This document shows, piece by piece, positions 1-7,132 of a DNA stretch of 64,000 nucleotides. The position numbers and the translations under genes are program-made. Location: assembly GCA_021732285.1 (NCBI GenBank), contig JAKFVH010000072.1:1-64000 (forward strand). Reading direction: 5' to 3'. Position 1 is the stretch's first letter, and every line of letters begins with the position of its first letter. Below the pieces are notes generated by a model, which worked only from the letters and a program-made list of their open reading frames with translations, had not been told where the DNA came from and did not search any database. Origin of the DNA: Reyranella sp. GTDB taxonomy: Bacteria; Pseudomonadota; Alphaproteobacteria; Reyranellales; Reyranellaceae.

Positions 1-1
1 G

Positions 2-124
2 CGTGAAGCGGCGGGCTGGCGGTTCGACGTCGAACTGCGCGCGCTGAGCAAGGACGGCACGGGCTGTGAAGCTGACGGAAAGCTGTCGTTCCACAGTGGC
101 CAGCCGCTCGCCATGGTAGCCTGA
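2..124 (+). CDS. C-terminal fragment of an unidentified protein (5' end outside window)
   Basis: An open frame runs from the left edge of the window to TGA at 122-124 and gives the last 40 residues of a protein, ending in GQPLAMVA. The composition is ordinary for a GC-rich coding frame. The next gene begins 6 bases after the stop, so the two are probably co-transcribed. No motif is present, so I do not assign a function. The fragment could also be a chance open frame, but the tight spacing to the next gene favours a real 3' end. Confidence 0.5.
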   Translation, partial: REAAGWRFDVELRALSKDGTGCEADGKLSFHSGQPLAMVA

Positions 125-130
125 GCAGCA

Positions 131-1276
131 ATGGCCTCTTCCGACATCGTCGTGACGCCCGTCAGCGGCAAATCCGACCTCAAAGCCTTCATCGACCTGC
201 CCAAGCGCCTCTACGCCGGCCACAAGGGTTACATCCCGCATCTCGACGCCGAGCGGCGCGAGGCGTTCACGCCGGGCAAGAACCCGCTGTTCGGCCACGT
301 CGAGGTCCAGTTCTTCCTGGCCCGCCGCGGCGGCCGCGTCGTCGGCCGCATCGCAGCCCAAGTCGACCGCGCCTATCTGGAACGCTACGCCGACGACACC
401 GGCCATTTCGGCTGCCTCGCCGCCGAGGACGATCCCGCGATCTTCGCTGCCCTGTTCGCGGCAGCCGAGAACTGGCTGCGTGGCAAGGGCCTGAAGCGGG
501 CGACCGGCCCGTTCAACCTCTCGGTCAACGAGGAGGTCGGGCTGCTGGTCTGGGGCTTCGAGAGTCGTCCGGTGCTGCTGGTGCCCTACGATCCGCCGTA
601 TGCCGGCGCGCGAGTAGAAGCCTGCGGCTACGCCAAGCTGAAAGACGTCTTCTCCTACGACTACGACGTCCAGAACGCACCCGAGACGATCGGCGCCAAG
701 CTGATGGCGCGCGCCGGCATGGCCGGCCGGGTCAAGGTCCGCACCGCCAACATGAGGATGTTCGACGCCGAGGTCAGGACCCTGGTCGGCATCTTCAACG
801 ATGCCTGGAGCGACAACTGGGGCTTCGTGCCCTTCACCCAGGCCGAGATCGACCACGCCTCGAAAGCCTTCGGCCCGGTGATCGTGCCTGAGCTCGCGGT
901 GTTCGTGGAGGTCGACGACGAGGCTGTCGCCTTCATCGTAGCGCTGACCAACCTCAACGAGGCGATCGAGGAGTTCAACGGCAGCCTGAACCCGATCAAC
1001 CTCATAAAGCTCCTGTGGCGGCTCAAGATCGCCGGTGTCGGCAGCACGCGCGTGCCGCTGATGGGGGTGAAGAAGAAGTTCCGCAATCACCCTCTGATGG
1101 GCGCCGGGCTCGCCATGATGGCGATCGATCATCTGCGGGCCAACGGCAAGCGGCTGGGCAAGACCAGCGCCGAGCTGGGCTGGATCCTCGAGGACAACAA
1201 GGCGACCAACAACATCATCCGCTCGGTCGGCGGGGTGCACTACAAGACGCACCGCATCTACGAGAAGGCCTTGTGA
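131..1276 (+). CDS. GNAT-superfamily acyltransferase-like protein (YghO-like)
   Basis: The 381-residue product starts at ATG 131. It resembles the large two-lobed GNAT-like proteins annotated as YghO or acyl-CoA N-acyltransferase superfamily. The C-terminal third contains the probable GNAT core, with KTSAELGWILEDNKATNNII followed by RSVGGVHYKTHRIYEK; this resembles the region in such enzymes where an aromatic residue follows the cofactor loop. The substrate is unknown. The stop codon overlaps the GTG start of the downstream MFS transporter by four bases (GTGA), so translation of the two is coupled and they may act together, for example by modifying and exporting a small molecule. That functional link is inference. 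Confidence 0.7.
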   Translation: MASSDIVVTPVSGKSDLKAFIDLPKRLYAGHKGYIPHLDAERREAFTPGKNPLFGHVEVQFFLARRGGRVVGRIAAQVDRAYLERYADDTGHFGCLAAEDDPAIFAALFAAAENWLRGKGLKRATGPFNLSVNEEVGLLVWGFESRPVLLVPYDPPYAGARVEACGYAKLKDVFSYDYDVQNAPETIGAKLMARAGMAGRVKVRTANMRMFDAEVRTLVGIFNDAWSDNWGFVPFTQAEIDHASKAFGPVIVPELAVFVEVDDEAVAFIVALTNLNEAIEEFNGSLNPINLIKLLWRLKIAGVGSTRVPLMGVKKKFRNHPLMGAGLAMMAIDHLRANGKRLGKTSAELGWILEDNKATNNIIRSVGGVHYKTHRIYEKAL

Positions 1277-2496
1277 GCCATCCGGCGGCCTTCGCGCCGC
1301 TCGCCAACCGCGCCTTCCTCGCCCTGTGGATCGCCAACCTGCTCTCCAACACCGGCGGCTGGATGGCGAGCACGGGTGCGGCCTGGGAGATGACCAGCCT
1401 CACGTCCGAGCCGATTTTCGTGGCGCTGCTGGCCGCATCCGGCACGTTGCCGATGTTCCTGTTCTGCTTCTTCGCCGGCATCCTCGCCGACCGCTTCGAC
1501 CGGCGGCTCTATATCATCGCCTGCCAGGTCTGGATGATGGCCGTGGCCGCGACCCTGGCGATGCTGGCCTTCTTCGGCCTGCTCAGCCACTGGACCCTTC
1601 TGGGGCTCACCTTCTGCATCGGGCTGGGCAACGCCATGAACGCGCCGGCCTGGCACGCCATCGTGCCCGAGATCGTCTCGGGCACGCAGCTTCGGCCGGC
1701 AATCGCGCTCAACAGCGCGGGCTTCAACCTCGCGCGCACTGTGGGCCCGGTGGTCGGCCAGATCCTGCTCGGCCTCGTGGGCGTCTTCCTTCTTTTTGCC
1801 ATCAACGCCGCCACCTACATCGGCGTCATCTTCGCCATGTCGAGCTGGAAGAGGAGCGCCGAGGCCCGGGCCAGCCAGCGCCGCGAAGGCTTCGTCGAAG
1901 CCGCCCGGTCCGGCGTGGCCTTCGTGCGCAACTCGGCGGAGCTCAAGGCTGTATTCGCCCGCGGCCTCTGCTTCTTCACGCCGGGCATCGCCATCGGCAC
2001 CTTGCTGCCGGTGATCGGCCGCTTCGAGCTCGGCCTCGACGAGTTCGCCTTCGGCATCCTCTACGCCGTGTTCGGCGTCGGCGCCGTGGCCGCTGCCATG
2101 ATGATGCCACTCATCAACCGCCTGCTCGGGCCCGATCGTGCAAACATCTGGGCAATGGGCATCCACGCCTTTGCCACATTGGTCGCTGCACTCGTCATGA
2201 CGCCCTACGTCGTCGGCGCCTGCGTGGCGCTCTCGGGCGCCTGCTGGATCACCGTCATCGCCAACAACGGCGCCTCGGTGCAGATGATCCTCCCCAATTT
2301 CATGCGGGCGCGAGGCATGGCGGTACACCAGATGGTGTTTTTCGGCTCGATGGTCGTGGGCTCGCTCCTGTGGGGCAAGATCGCCACCTTGCTCGGCACG
2401 CAGGCCGCGTTGATCCTCTCGGCCGCCTCGCTGGTGCCCTTCACCGTGCTCGCCGCCTGGATCCGACTGCCGCGCTCGACGCTGCCACGCACCTGA
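1273..2496 (+). CDS. MFS transporter, EntS/MFS_3-like exporter
   Basis: The product is about 407 residues and almost wholly hydrophobic, with roughly 12 predicted membrane segments. It begins FAPLANRAFLALWIANLLSN, the typical opening of the MFS_3 (enterobactin exporter EntS-like) family, and has the loop FAGILADRFDRR between segments 2 and 3, a good match to the MFS signature. I choose GTG at 1273 because it overlaps the stop of the preceding GNAT-like gene as GTGA; longer upstream frames are only the shadow of that gene. The protein should sit in the inner membrane and export a small molecule. Its substrate cannot be read from the sequence. Confidence 0.85.
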   Translation: MSHPAAFAPLANRAFLALWIANLLSNTGGWMASTGAAWEMTSLTSEPIFVALLAASGTLPMFLFCFFAGILADRFDRRLYIIACQVWMMAVAATLAMLAFFGLLSHWTLLGLTFCIGLGNAMNAPAWHAIVPEIVSGTQLRPAIALNSAGFNLARTVGPVVGQILLGLVGVFLLFAINAATYIGVIFAMSSWKRSAEARASQRREGFVEAARSGVAFVRNSAELKAVFARGLCFFTPGIAIGTLLPVIGRFELGLDEFAFGILYAVFGVGAVAAAMMMPLINRLLGPDRANIWAMGIHAFATLVAALVMTPYVVGACVALSGACWITVIANNGASVQMILPNFMRARGMAVHQMVFFGSMVVGSLLWGKIATLLGTQAALILSAASLVPFTVLAAWIRLPRSTLPRT

Positions 2497-2553
2497 CCTG
2501 TGGACTTCGGAACACAAGACACACAAAAATTTGCCTGCCGGGGCAGAATCTTC

Positions 2554-2581
2554 TTGTAACCGCGTCGATTAGTTGTATTTA
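2554..2581 (+). promoter_or_regulatory. possible sigma-70 promoter for the polyamine leader transcript
   Basis: TTGTAA at 2554-2559 and TATTTA at 2576-2581 are separated by 16 bases and lie upstream of the structured leader of the decarboxylase gene. The match to consensus is modest, but this is the most AT-rich part of the 411-base gap. It is a position guess only. Confidence 0.3.
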
Positions 2582-2654
2582 CGGATTCAAGACGCCCAAC
2601 GCACGTGCCGCTGGCCCATAGTGGTTACGCAACGACGGAAAGTGTTCTTTTTGG

Positions 2655-2907
2655 CAGCGCCGGCTTCGAGCCGGGTCCGGGAAGGAGCTTCTGATATGTT
2701 TGCTTACCGCGCGGGGCGTGCTCCCCGCTATTCCGTCATTTGCCCGGTGAGTTCTGACCGGGCCGCTTCGTTCGATCTTCCGCTCCTGCAGCGGACAGAG
2801 ACCCCGTCGAGTATCGGCTGACGCACGCCGCCTTTAGCGCCGTACGTCCCGTTCGACTTTTCCACCGAACCAGCCTTTTGACCTGATTGACGGGGAACCC
2901 CCCAGCG
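2655..2907 (+). promoter_or_regulatory. structured 5' leader of the ornithine decarboxylase gene (possible speF-type leader)
   Basis: This stretch between the MFS gene and odc holds a row of hairpins. CGGCT/AGCCG at 2661-2673 lies just before a strong Shine-Dalgarno; GCGGGG/CCCCGC at 2711-2728, GCCCGGT/ACCGGGC at 2742-2763 and TCCGCT/AGCGGA at 2779-2795 lie inside a small ORF; GTTCG/CGAAC lies at 2851-2870. The GGGGA that would serve as odc ribosome binding site (2892-2896) is followed by a C-run that could pair with it. From memory, alphaproteobacterial ODC genes often carry the Rfam speF leader. I could not test whether this is that element. Attenuation or translational control by polyamines is inferred. 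Confidence 0.55.
2696..2821 (+). CDS. 41-residue leader peptide upstream of ornithine decarboxylase
   Basis: ATG at 2696 is preceded by AAGGAG at 2682-2687 with 8-base spacing, the best ribosome binding site in the neighbourhood. The frame ends at TGA 2819-2821, 86 bases before odc. The peptide begins MFAYRAGRAPRYS and contains DRAASFDLPLLQR near its end. It has no resemblance to a folded domain. Position and strong initiation suggest a regulatory uORF whose translation controls folding of the leader hairpins that lie inside it. The SFD-hydrophobic-Arg tract is loosely like the ornithine-sensing tail of gammaproteobacterial SpeFL as I remember it. The peptide is seen in the sequence; the sensing role is a hypothesis. 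Confidence 0.55.
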   Translation: MFAYRAGRAPRYSVICPVSSDRAASFDLPLLQRTETPSSIG

Positions 2908-4038
2908 ATGACCGAGCGTATCTTTCGTTATCTCCGAGAGCAGCAGCCCGAGACGCCGTGCCTGGTGATCGACCTCGACGTGGTCGAGAACAATTTCAGG
3001 CGCATGCGCGAGCTGCTGCCGGCGGCTCACATCTTCTACGCCGTGAAGGCCAACCCGGCCGCGCAGATCCTGTCGCGCCTGTCGGGCCTGGGCTCGAAGT
3101 TCGACACCGCGAGCCGCGGTGAGATCGAGCTCGTGCAGGCGACCGGCGTCAGCATGGACCGCGTCTCCTTCGGCAACACCATCAAGAAGGAAAAGGACAT
3201 CGCCTGGGCCTACCAGCAGGGCGTGCGCCTGTTCGCCTTCGACAGCGAGGCCGAGCTGCAGAAGCTGAGCCGCGTCGCCCCCGGCGCGCGCGTGTTCTGC
3301 CGCGTGCTGGTCGATTGCGGCGGCGCCGAGTGGCCGCTCAGCAAGAAGTTCGGCTGCGCGCCGGAGATGGCCAAGGACCTGCTGCGCAAGGCCAAGGACT
3401 GGGGCCTCGACCCCTACGGCATCTCCTTCCATGTCGGCAGCCAGCAGACCGACCTCGAGCAGTGGGACAAGGCGCTCGGCCAGGTCTCGCAGATGTTCTT
3501 CGCGCTGGCCGAAGAGGGTGTCGACCTGCGCATGGTCAACCTGGGCGGCGGCTTCCCGGCGCGCTATCGCGCCGAGGTCAACAGCCTGGAGGCCTACTGC
3601 GAGGCGGTGACCCGCGCGCTGGTGCGCCACTTCGGCAACCGCATGCCCGAGGTGATCATCGAGCCCGGCCGCTCCATGGTGGGCGACGCGGGCGTGATCC
3701 AGAGCGAGGTGGTCCTGGTCTCGCGCAAGGCGGCCAACGACCGCAAGCGCTGGGTCTACCTCGACATCGGCAAGTTCTCGGGCCTCGCCGAGACCATGGG
3801 CGAGAGCATCAAGTACCGCCTGCGCACCGGCCGTGACGGCACGCGCGTGGGGCCGGTGGTGCTGGCCGGCCCGACCTGCGACTCGGCCGACATCCTGTAT
3901 GAAAAGACCGAGTACAAGCTGCCGTTGTCGCTGAAGCCCGGCGACAAGGTCGAGATTCTGGCCACTGGCGCCTATACGACGACCTACTCGTCGGTCGCCT
4001 TCAACGGCTTCGCGCCCCTCAGGGCGATCTGCATCTAG
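2908..4038 (+). CDS. odc: ornithine decarboxylase, alanine-racemase-fold (group IV) PLP enzyme
   Basis: The product is 376 residues and matches the fold-III ornithine/lysine decarboxylases of alphaproteobacteria. FYAVKANPA carries the PLP lysine (K47), NLGGGFPARY and EPGRSMVGDAG are the phosphate-binding segments, and GPTCDSAD carries the catalytic cysteine (C324) and substrate-binding aspartate. It converts ornithine to putrescine in the cytoplasm. The ATG at 2908 is preferred over an in-frame TTG at 2887, because known enzymes begin close to TPCLVIDLD. Homospermidine synthase follows, so the putrescine is probably used for homospermidine. Some family members also take lysine; specificity cannot be settled here. 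The structured leader upstream suggests post-transcriptional control. Confidence 0.9.
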   Translation: MTERIFRYLREQQPETPCLVIDLDVVENNFRRMRELLPAAHIFYAVKANPAAQILSRLSGLGSKFDTASRGEIELVQATGVSMDRVSFGNTIKKEKDIAWAYQQGVRLFAFDSEAELQKLSRVAPGARVFCRVLVDCGGAEWPLSKKFGCAPEMAKDLLRKAKDWGLDPYGISFHVGSQQTDLEQWDKALGQVSQMFFALAEEGVDLRMVNLGGGFPARYRAEVNSLEAYCEAVTRALVRHFGNRMPEVIIEPGRSMVGDAGVIQSEVVLVSRKAANDRKRWVYLDIGKFSGLAETMGESIKYRLRTGRDGTRVGPVVLAGPTCDSADILYEKTEYKLPLSLKPGDKVEILATGAYTTTYSSVAFNGFAPLRAICI

Positions 4039-4065
4039 CCCTTCGTTCTGTAACGAACAGACGTT

Positions 4066-4091
4066 AACGGGGCCTTGAGAAAGGCCCCGTT
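4066..4091 (+). terminator. strong hairpin between odc and hss
   Basis: AACGGGGCCTT (4066-4076) and AAGGCCCCGTT (4081-4091) form a perfect 11-bp stem with a GAGA loop, 28 bases after the odc stop. A second small hairpin, TTCGTT/AACGAA, sits at 4042-4057. There is no uninterrupted T-run (GCCGTTTATC follows), so it may terminate partially or act as a 3' stabiliser and lower hss expression relative to odc. Confidence 0.6.
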
Positions 4092-4144
4092 GCCGTTTAT
4101 CGACCACTTTTAGACAAGGCCAGAGGCCAGACAGGGACGCTGAA

Positions 4145-5596
4145 ATGGCGAAGAAACTCGCGCGCAAGGGCAAGAAGAAGCTCTCCAAGAAGTACGCTTC
4201 GTTCTCGGGCCGCATGGTCATGATCGGCTTCGGCTCGATCGGCCAGGGCGTGATGCCGCTGATCTTCCGGCACATCGACATCAAGCCCGAGCAGATCACG
4301 GTCATCTCGGCCGAGGATCGCGGCGGCCTGAAGGAGCTGAAGAAGTTCGGCGTCCGCTTCATCAGGAAGCGCCTGACCCGCGAGAACTTCCGCCAGACCC
4401 TGGAGAAGCGCCTGGCCAAGGGCGACTTCCTGGTCAACCTGTCGGTCGAGGTTGCCTCGACGGCCCTGGTCGAGCTCTGCCAGGAGAAAGGCGCGCTCTA
4501 CATCGACACCTGCATCGAGCCCTGGCCGGGCGGCTACACCGATCCCAGCCTGTCGGTGTCGCTGCGCTCCAACTATGCGCTGCGCGAGAACATGCTGAAG
4601 CTCGCGCCCAAGTACCGCGGCGGCCCGACGGCGGTGATCGCCCACGGCGCCAACCCGGGCCTGGTCTCGCATTTCGTCAAGAAGGCCCTGGTCAACATCG
4701 CCAAGGACACCGGCAAGGGCGTCGTCAAGCCGACCACCCGCGAGGGCTGGGGCGAGCTGGCGCGCGATCTCGGCGTGCAGGTCATCCACATCGCCGAGCG
4801 CGACACCCAGGTCTCCAGGAAGCCCAAGAAGGTCGGCGAGTTCGTCAACACCTGGTCGATCGACGGCTTCGTCTCGGAGGGCAGCCAGCCCGCCGAGATG
4901 GGCTGGGGCACCCACGAGAAGGGCCTGCCGTTCGACGGCGCGCGCCACGAGTTCGGCTGCGACGCCGCGATCTACCTCAACCGGCCGGGCCTGATCACGC
5001 GCGTGCGCACCTGGACGCCGCTCGAGGGGCCGTTCCACGGCTTCATCATCACCCACAACGAATCGATCTCGATGGCGGACTATTTCACGTTGCGCCAGGG
5101 CCAGCACGCCGTCTACCGGCCGACCGTGCACTATGCCTATCACCCGTGCGACCAGGCGATCATGTCCATGCACGAATGCGCGGGCAAGAACCTGCACCAG
5201 CAGAAGACGCAGCGCCTGATCGTCGACGAGATCACCTCGGGCCGCGACGAGCTCGGCGTGCTGCTGATGGGCCATGCCAAGGGCGCCTACTGGTACGGCT
5301 CGCAGCTCGACATCCACGAGGCGCGCGAGCTCACGCCCTACAACAACGCGACCTCGATCCAGGTCTGCGCGCCCGTGCTGTCGGGCATCATCTGGGCGCT
5401 GGAGAACCCCGATCGCGGCATCGTCGAGGCCGACGAGATGGATTTCGAGCGCAACCTCGAGATCTGCATGCCCTATCTCGGGCCGGTGGTCGGCAAGTAC
5501 AGCGACTGGACGCCGCTCAAGGACCGCGACGGGCTGTTCCCCGAGGACCTCGACCGGACCGATCCCTGGCAGTTCAAGAACTTCCGGGTGACCTGA
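4145..5596 (+). CDS. hss: homospermidine synthase
   Basis: The 483-residue product is the usual length for bacterial homospermidine synthase (EC 2.5.1.44), which joins two putrescines, or putrescine and spermidine, in an NAD-dependent cytoplasmic reaction. VMIGFGSIGQGV near residue 30 is the nucleotide-binding glycine motif. IAHGANPGLVSHFVKKAL and PYNNATSIQVCAPVLSGI are long conserved family segments. ATG 4145 gives a very basic first 20 residues (MAKKLARKGKKKLSKK) ahead of the Rossmann core; this is a little longer than many relatives, but no better start exists. The gene follows odc by 106 bases that contain a hairpin, so the pair forms a putrescine-to-homospermidine pathway with possible partial termination between them. 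Confidence 0.93.
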   Translation: MAKKLARKGKKKLSKKYASFSGRMVMIGFGSIGQGVMPLIFRHIDIKPEQITVISAEDRGGLKELKKFGVRFIRKRLTRENFRQTLEKRLAKGDFLVNLSVEVASTALVELCQEKGALYIDTCIEPWPGGYTDPSLSVSLRSNYALRENMLKLAPKYRGGPTAVIAHGANPGLVSHFVKKALVNIAKDTGKGVVKPTTREGWGELARDLGVQVIHIAERDTQVSRKPKKVGEFVNTWSIDGFVSEGSQPAEMGWGTHEKGLPFDGARHEFGCDAAIYLNRPGLITRVRTWTPLEGPFHGFIITHNESISMADYFTLRQGQHAVYRPTVHYAYHPCDQAIMSMHECAGKNLHQQKTQRLIVDEITSGRDELGVLLMGHAKGAYWYGSQLDIHEARELTPYNNATSIQVCAPVLSGIIWALENPDRGIVEADEMDFERNLEICMPYLGPVVGKYSDWTPLKDRDGLFPEDLDRTDPWQFKNFRVT

Positions 5597-5808
5597 CTTG
5601 CAAGGCAATCGCGCGCCGCGCCGCGCGCGCCCTCATGTCAGCTTTCCTTCGCCGATGTGTGCTAAGTCACATTTGCGCCCCGCAAAGCCCGTCACAGTGG
5701 GGGCTGAAGGCTGACACCTCGGCCCTGGCACGAAAATGACGGAGCTTGACGGGCGGCATGTGGTCTCCGACGTTGCGGAGAACAAGGCGCGCTTGAACGG
5801 AGGATCCC

Positions 5809-6669
5809 ATGGGCCGGCTGATCAGCCAGGGCAGCAAGGGCGAGGACGTCCGTGCCATTCAGGATGTGCTGAACTTCCACATCCGTCGCCTGACGCCTTT
5901 GGCGGTGGATGGTGACTTCGGCCCCCTGACCCACGCGCGTGTGGTCGAGTTTCAGAAGGTGAACGCGCTGAAGGCCGATGGAATTGTCGGACCACGGACG
6001 ATGACCAAGTTGTTCGAGGAAGAGCAACTGCCGATCGCGATCGCCCTGGTGCCGCAACTGGCGCCGAAGGTCGGTGGGCCGCCACGTGGCATCCAGCCGC
6101 CTCGTCTGATCCCGCCATTGACGTTGCCGCCGCTGACGCCGCCGGTACTGACCCCATTCTTCCTTCCCCCCGACTCGTCCGCCCGCATTCCGGTGCTGAC
6201 GCCCGCTGGCCAGACCGTGAGCTTCCTCACGACGGTGCCGGTTCGCAATGATCCGGTCGATCCTGCGACACGAAGCTTCGTCGAAATCATGCGGCTCCTC
6301 GATCGCCTGCCCCAGTCGTTTCCTTTCCGCGGCACGATCATTGGCGCGGTACCGAGACCCGTTCCCAAAGTCGGCCCTCTCGCGCTCGACCCGGTATCGC
6401 CCATGAGTTTTGGCTTCCAGTGGGGCGTCAAGCCGGTGTTCGACTTCAAGTCGATCGGCCCGCCGATTCAGTTCGCGGTGGGCGGTGCCGTGAATGCCCG
6501 CTACGTCCTGAAGCTGGTCGACAAGCCTGGGGCAACGGTCCCCCAGCTCGGGCTGTTCGTGCAGGGTGACTTCAGAGGCACCATTGACTGGACGAGCCAG
6601 GCGGCAGAATCGAGACCGCAGATTGATCTCAAGGGCTCGTTCTTCGGCGGCCTCCAGGGGCGCTTTTAG
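5809..6669 (+). CDS. peptidoglycan-binding-domain protein with proline-rich linker
   Basis: The 286-residue product starts at ATG 5809 after GGAGGA with good spacing. Residues 1-70 form a PG_binding_1 domain (GSKGEDVRAIQDVLNFH, VDGDFGPLTHARVVEFQ, DGIVGPRTM). A linker rich in Pro, Leu and Thr follows at about 85-125, with PPLTLPPLTPPVLTP-like repeats. The last 150 residues are an unrecognised domain rich in beta-type segments, ending in GSFFGGLQGRF. No signal peptide precedes the PG-binding domain, which is odd for a cell-wall binder; it may be exported by a non-classical route or bind another repeat glycan. The 212 bases upstream hold no gene that I can support. Confidence 0.75.
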   Translation: MGRLISQGSKGEDVRAIQDVLNFHIRRLTPLAVDGDFGPLTHARVVEFQKVNALKADGIVGPRTMTKLFEEEQLPIAIALVPQLAPKVGGPPRGIQPPRLIPPLTLPPLTPPVLTPFFLPPDSSARIPVLTPAGQTVSFLTTVPVRNDPVDPATRSFVEIMRLLDRLPQSFPFRGTIIGAVPRPVPKVGPLALDPVSPMSFGFQWGVKPVFDFKSIGPPIQFAVGGAVNARYVLKLVDKPGATVPQLGLFVQGDFRGTIDWTSQAAESRPQIDLKGSFFGGLQGRF

Positions 6670-6684
6670 GGCGAAAGCTCACAT

Positions 6685-7113
6685 CTAGTCGCGCCAGCGG
6701 CACCGCTCCAAATCCAGGCGGTTGCCGGCGTCGAATTTGAGGCCTTCCTTTTCCAGCAAGCGCCGCTGGACGATGTCGCCGCCATTGCGGGACAGGCTGT
6801 AGGACACCTCGCCCTTGGCGTTGACGACACGGTGCCACGGGATCCTGGTTGCCGGGGGAAGGCGCTGAAGGACACGGCCGACAAGGCGGGCACGCCTCGG
6901 CATGCCGGCCATCGCGGCGACCTGGCCATAGGTCGCAACCCAGCCCTTGGGGATGCGGCGGATCACGGCGCAAATGGCTTCGACTGCTGCATCGCCTCGG
7001 ACAGCGGCAGTTTGGGACAGCGCTCGCTTCGGCAGCTTGCGCCGATCCCCGGTCGCCCAGCTTTGCAACAGTCTGGACGCTGTCAGCCCGAGGCCCTTGT
7101 CAGGACGACGCAT
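6685..7113 (-). CDS. alkyltransferase-like (ATL) protein, MGMT-fold DNA damage sensor
   Basis: The 142-residue product carries the C-terminal DNA-binding domain of O6-alkylguanine-DNA alkyltransferases: VIRRIPKGWVATYGQVAAMAG, then a GRVLQRLP helix region. The catalytic PCHRV motif is changed to PWHRVV, with tryptophan in place of the acceptor cysteine. That replacement defines ATL proteins, which bind alkylated guanine and hand it to nucleotide excision repair instead of repairing it directly. An N-terminal stretch of about 40 basic residues precedes the domain. The gene lies 19 bases after the GH88 gene on the same strand, probably as the last gene of that operon, and is convergent with the PG-binding gene. 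Confidence 0.88.
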   Translation of the reverse strand: MRRPDKGLGLTASRLLQSWATGDRRKLPKRALSQTAAVRGDAAVEAICAVIRRIPKGWVATYGQVAAMAGMPRRARLVGRVLQRLPPATRIPWHRVVNAKGEVSYSLSRNGGDIVQRRLLEKEGLKFDAGNRLDLERCRWRD

Positions 7114-7132
7114 GGTGCGGATTCCCCTCGTG

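Noticed and set aside
2728-5608. Long minus-strand open frames opposite odc and hss (569 and 503 codons)
   Set aside because: They mirror the third-position GC of the real genes and encode His/Val/Leu/Asp-rich sequence without recognisable motifs. The plus-strand genes have conserved active sites.
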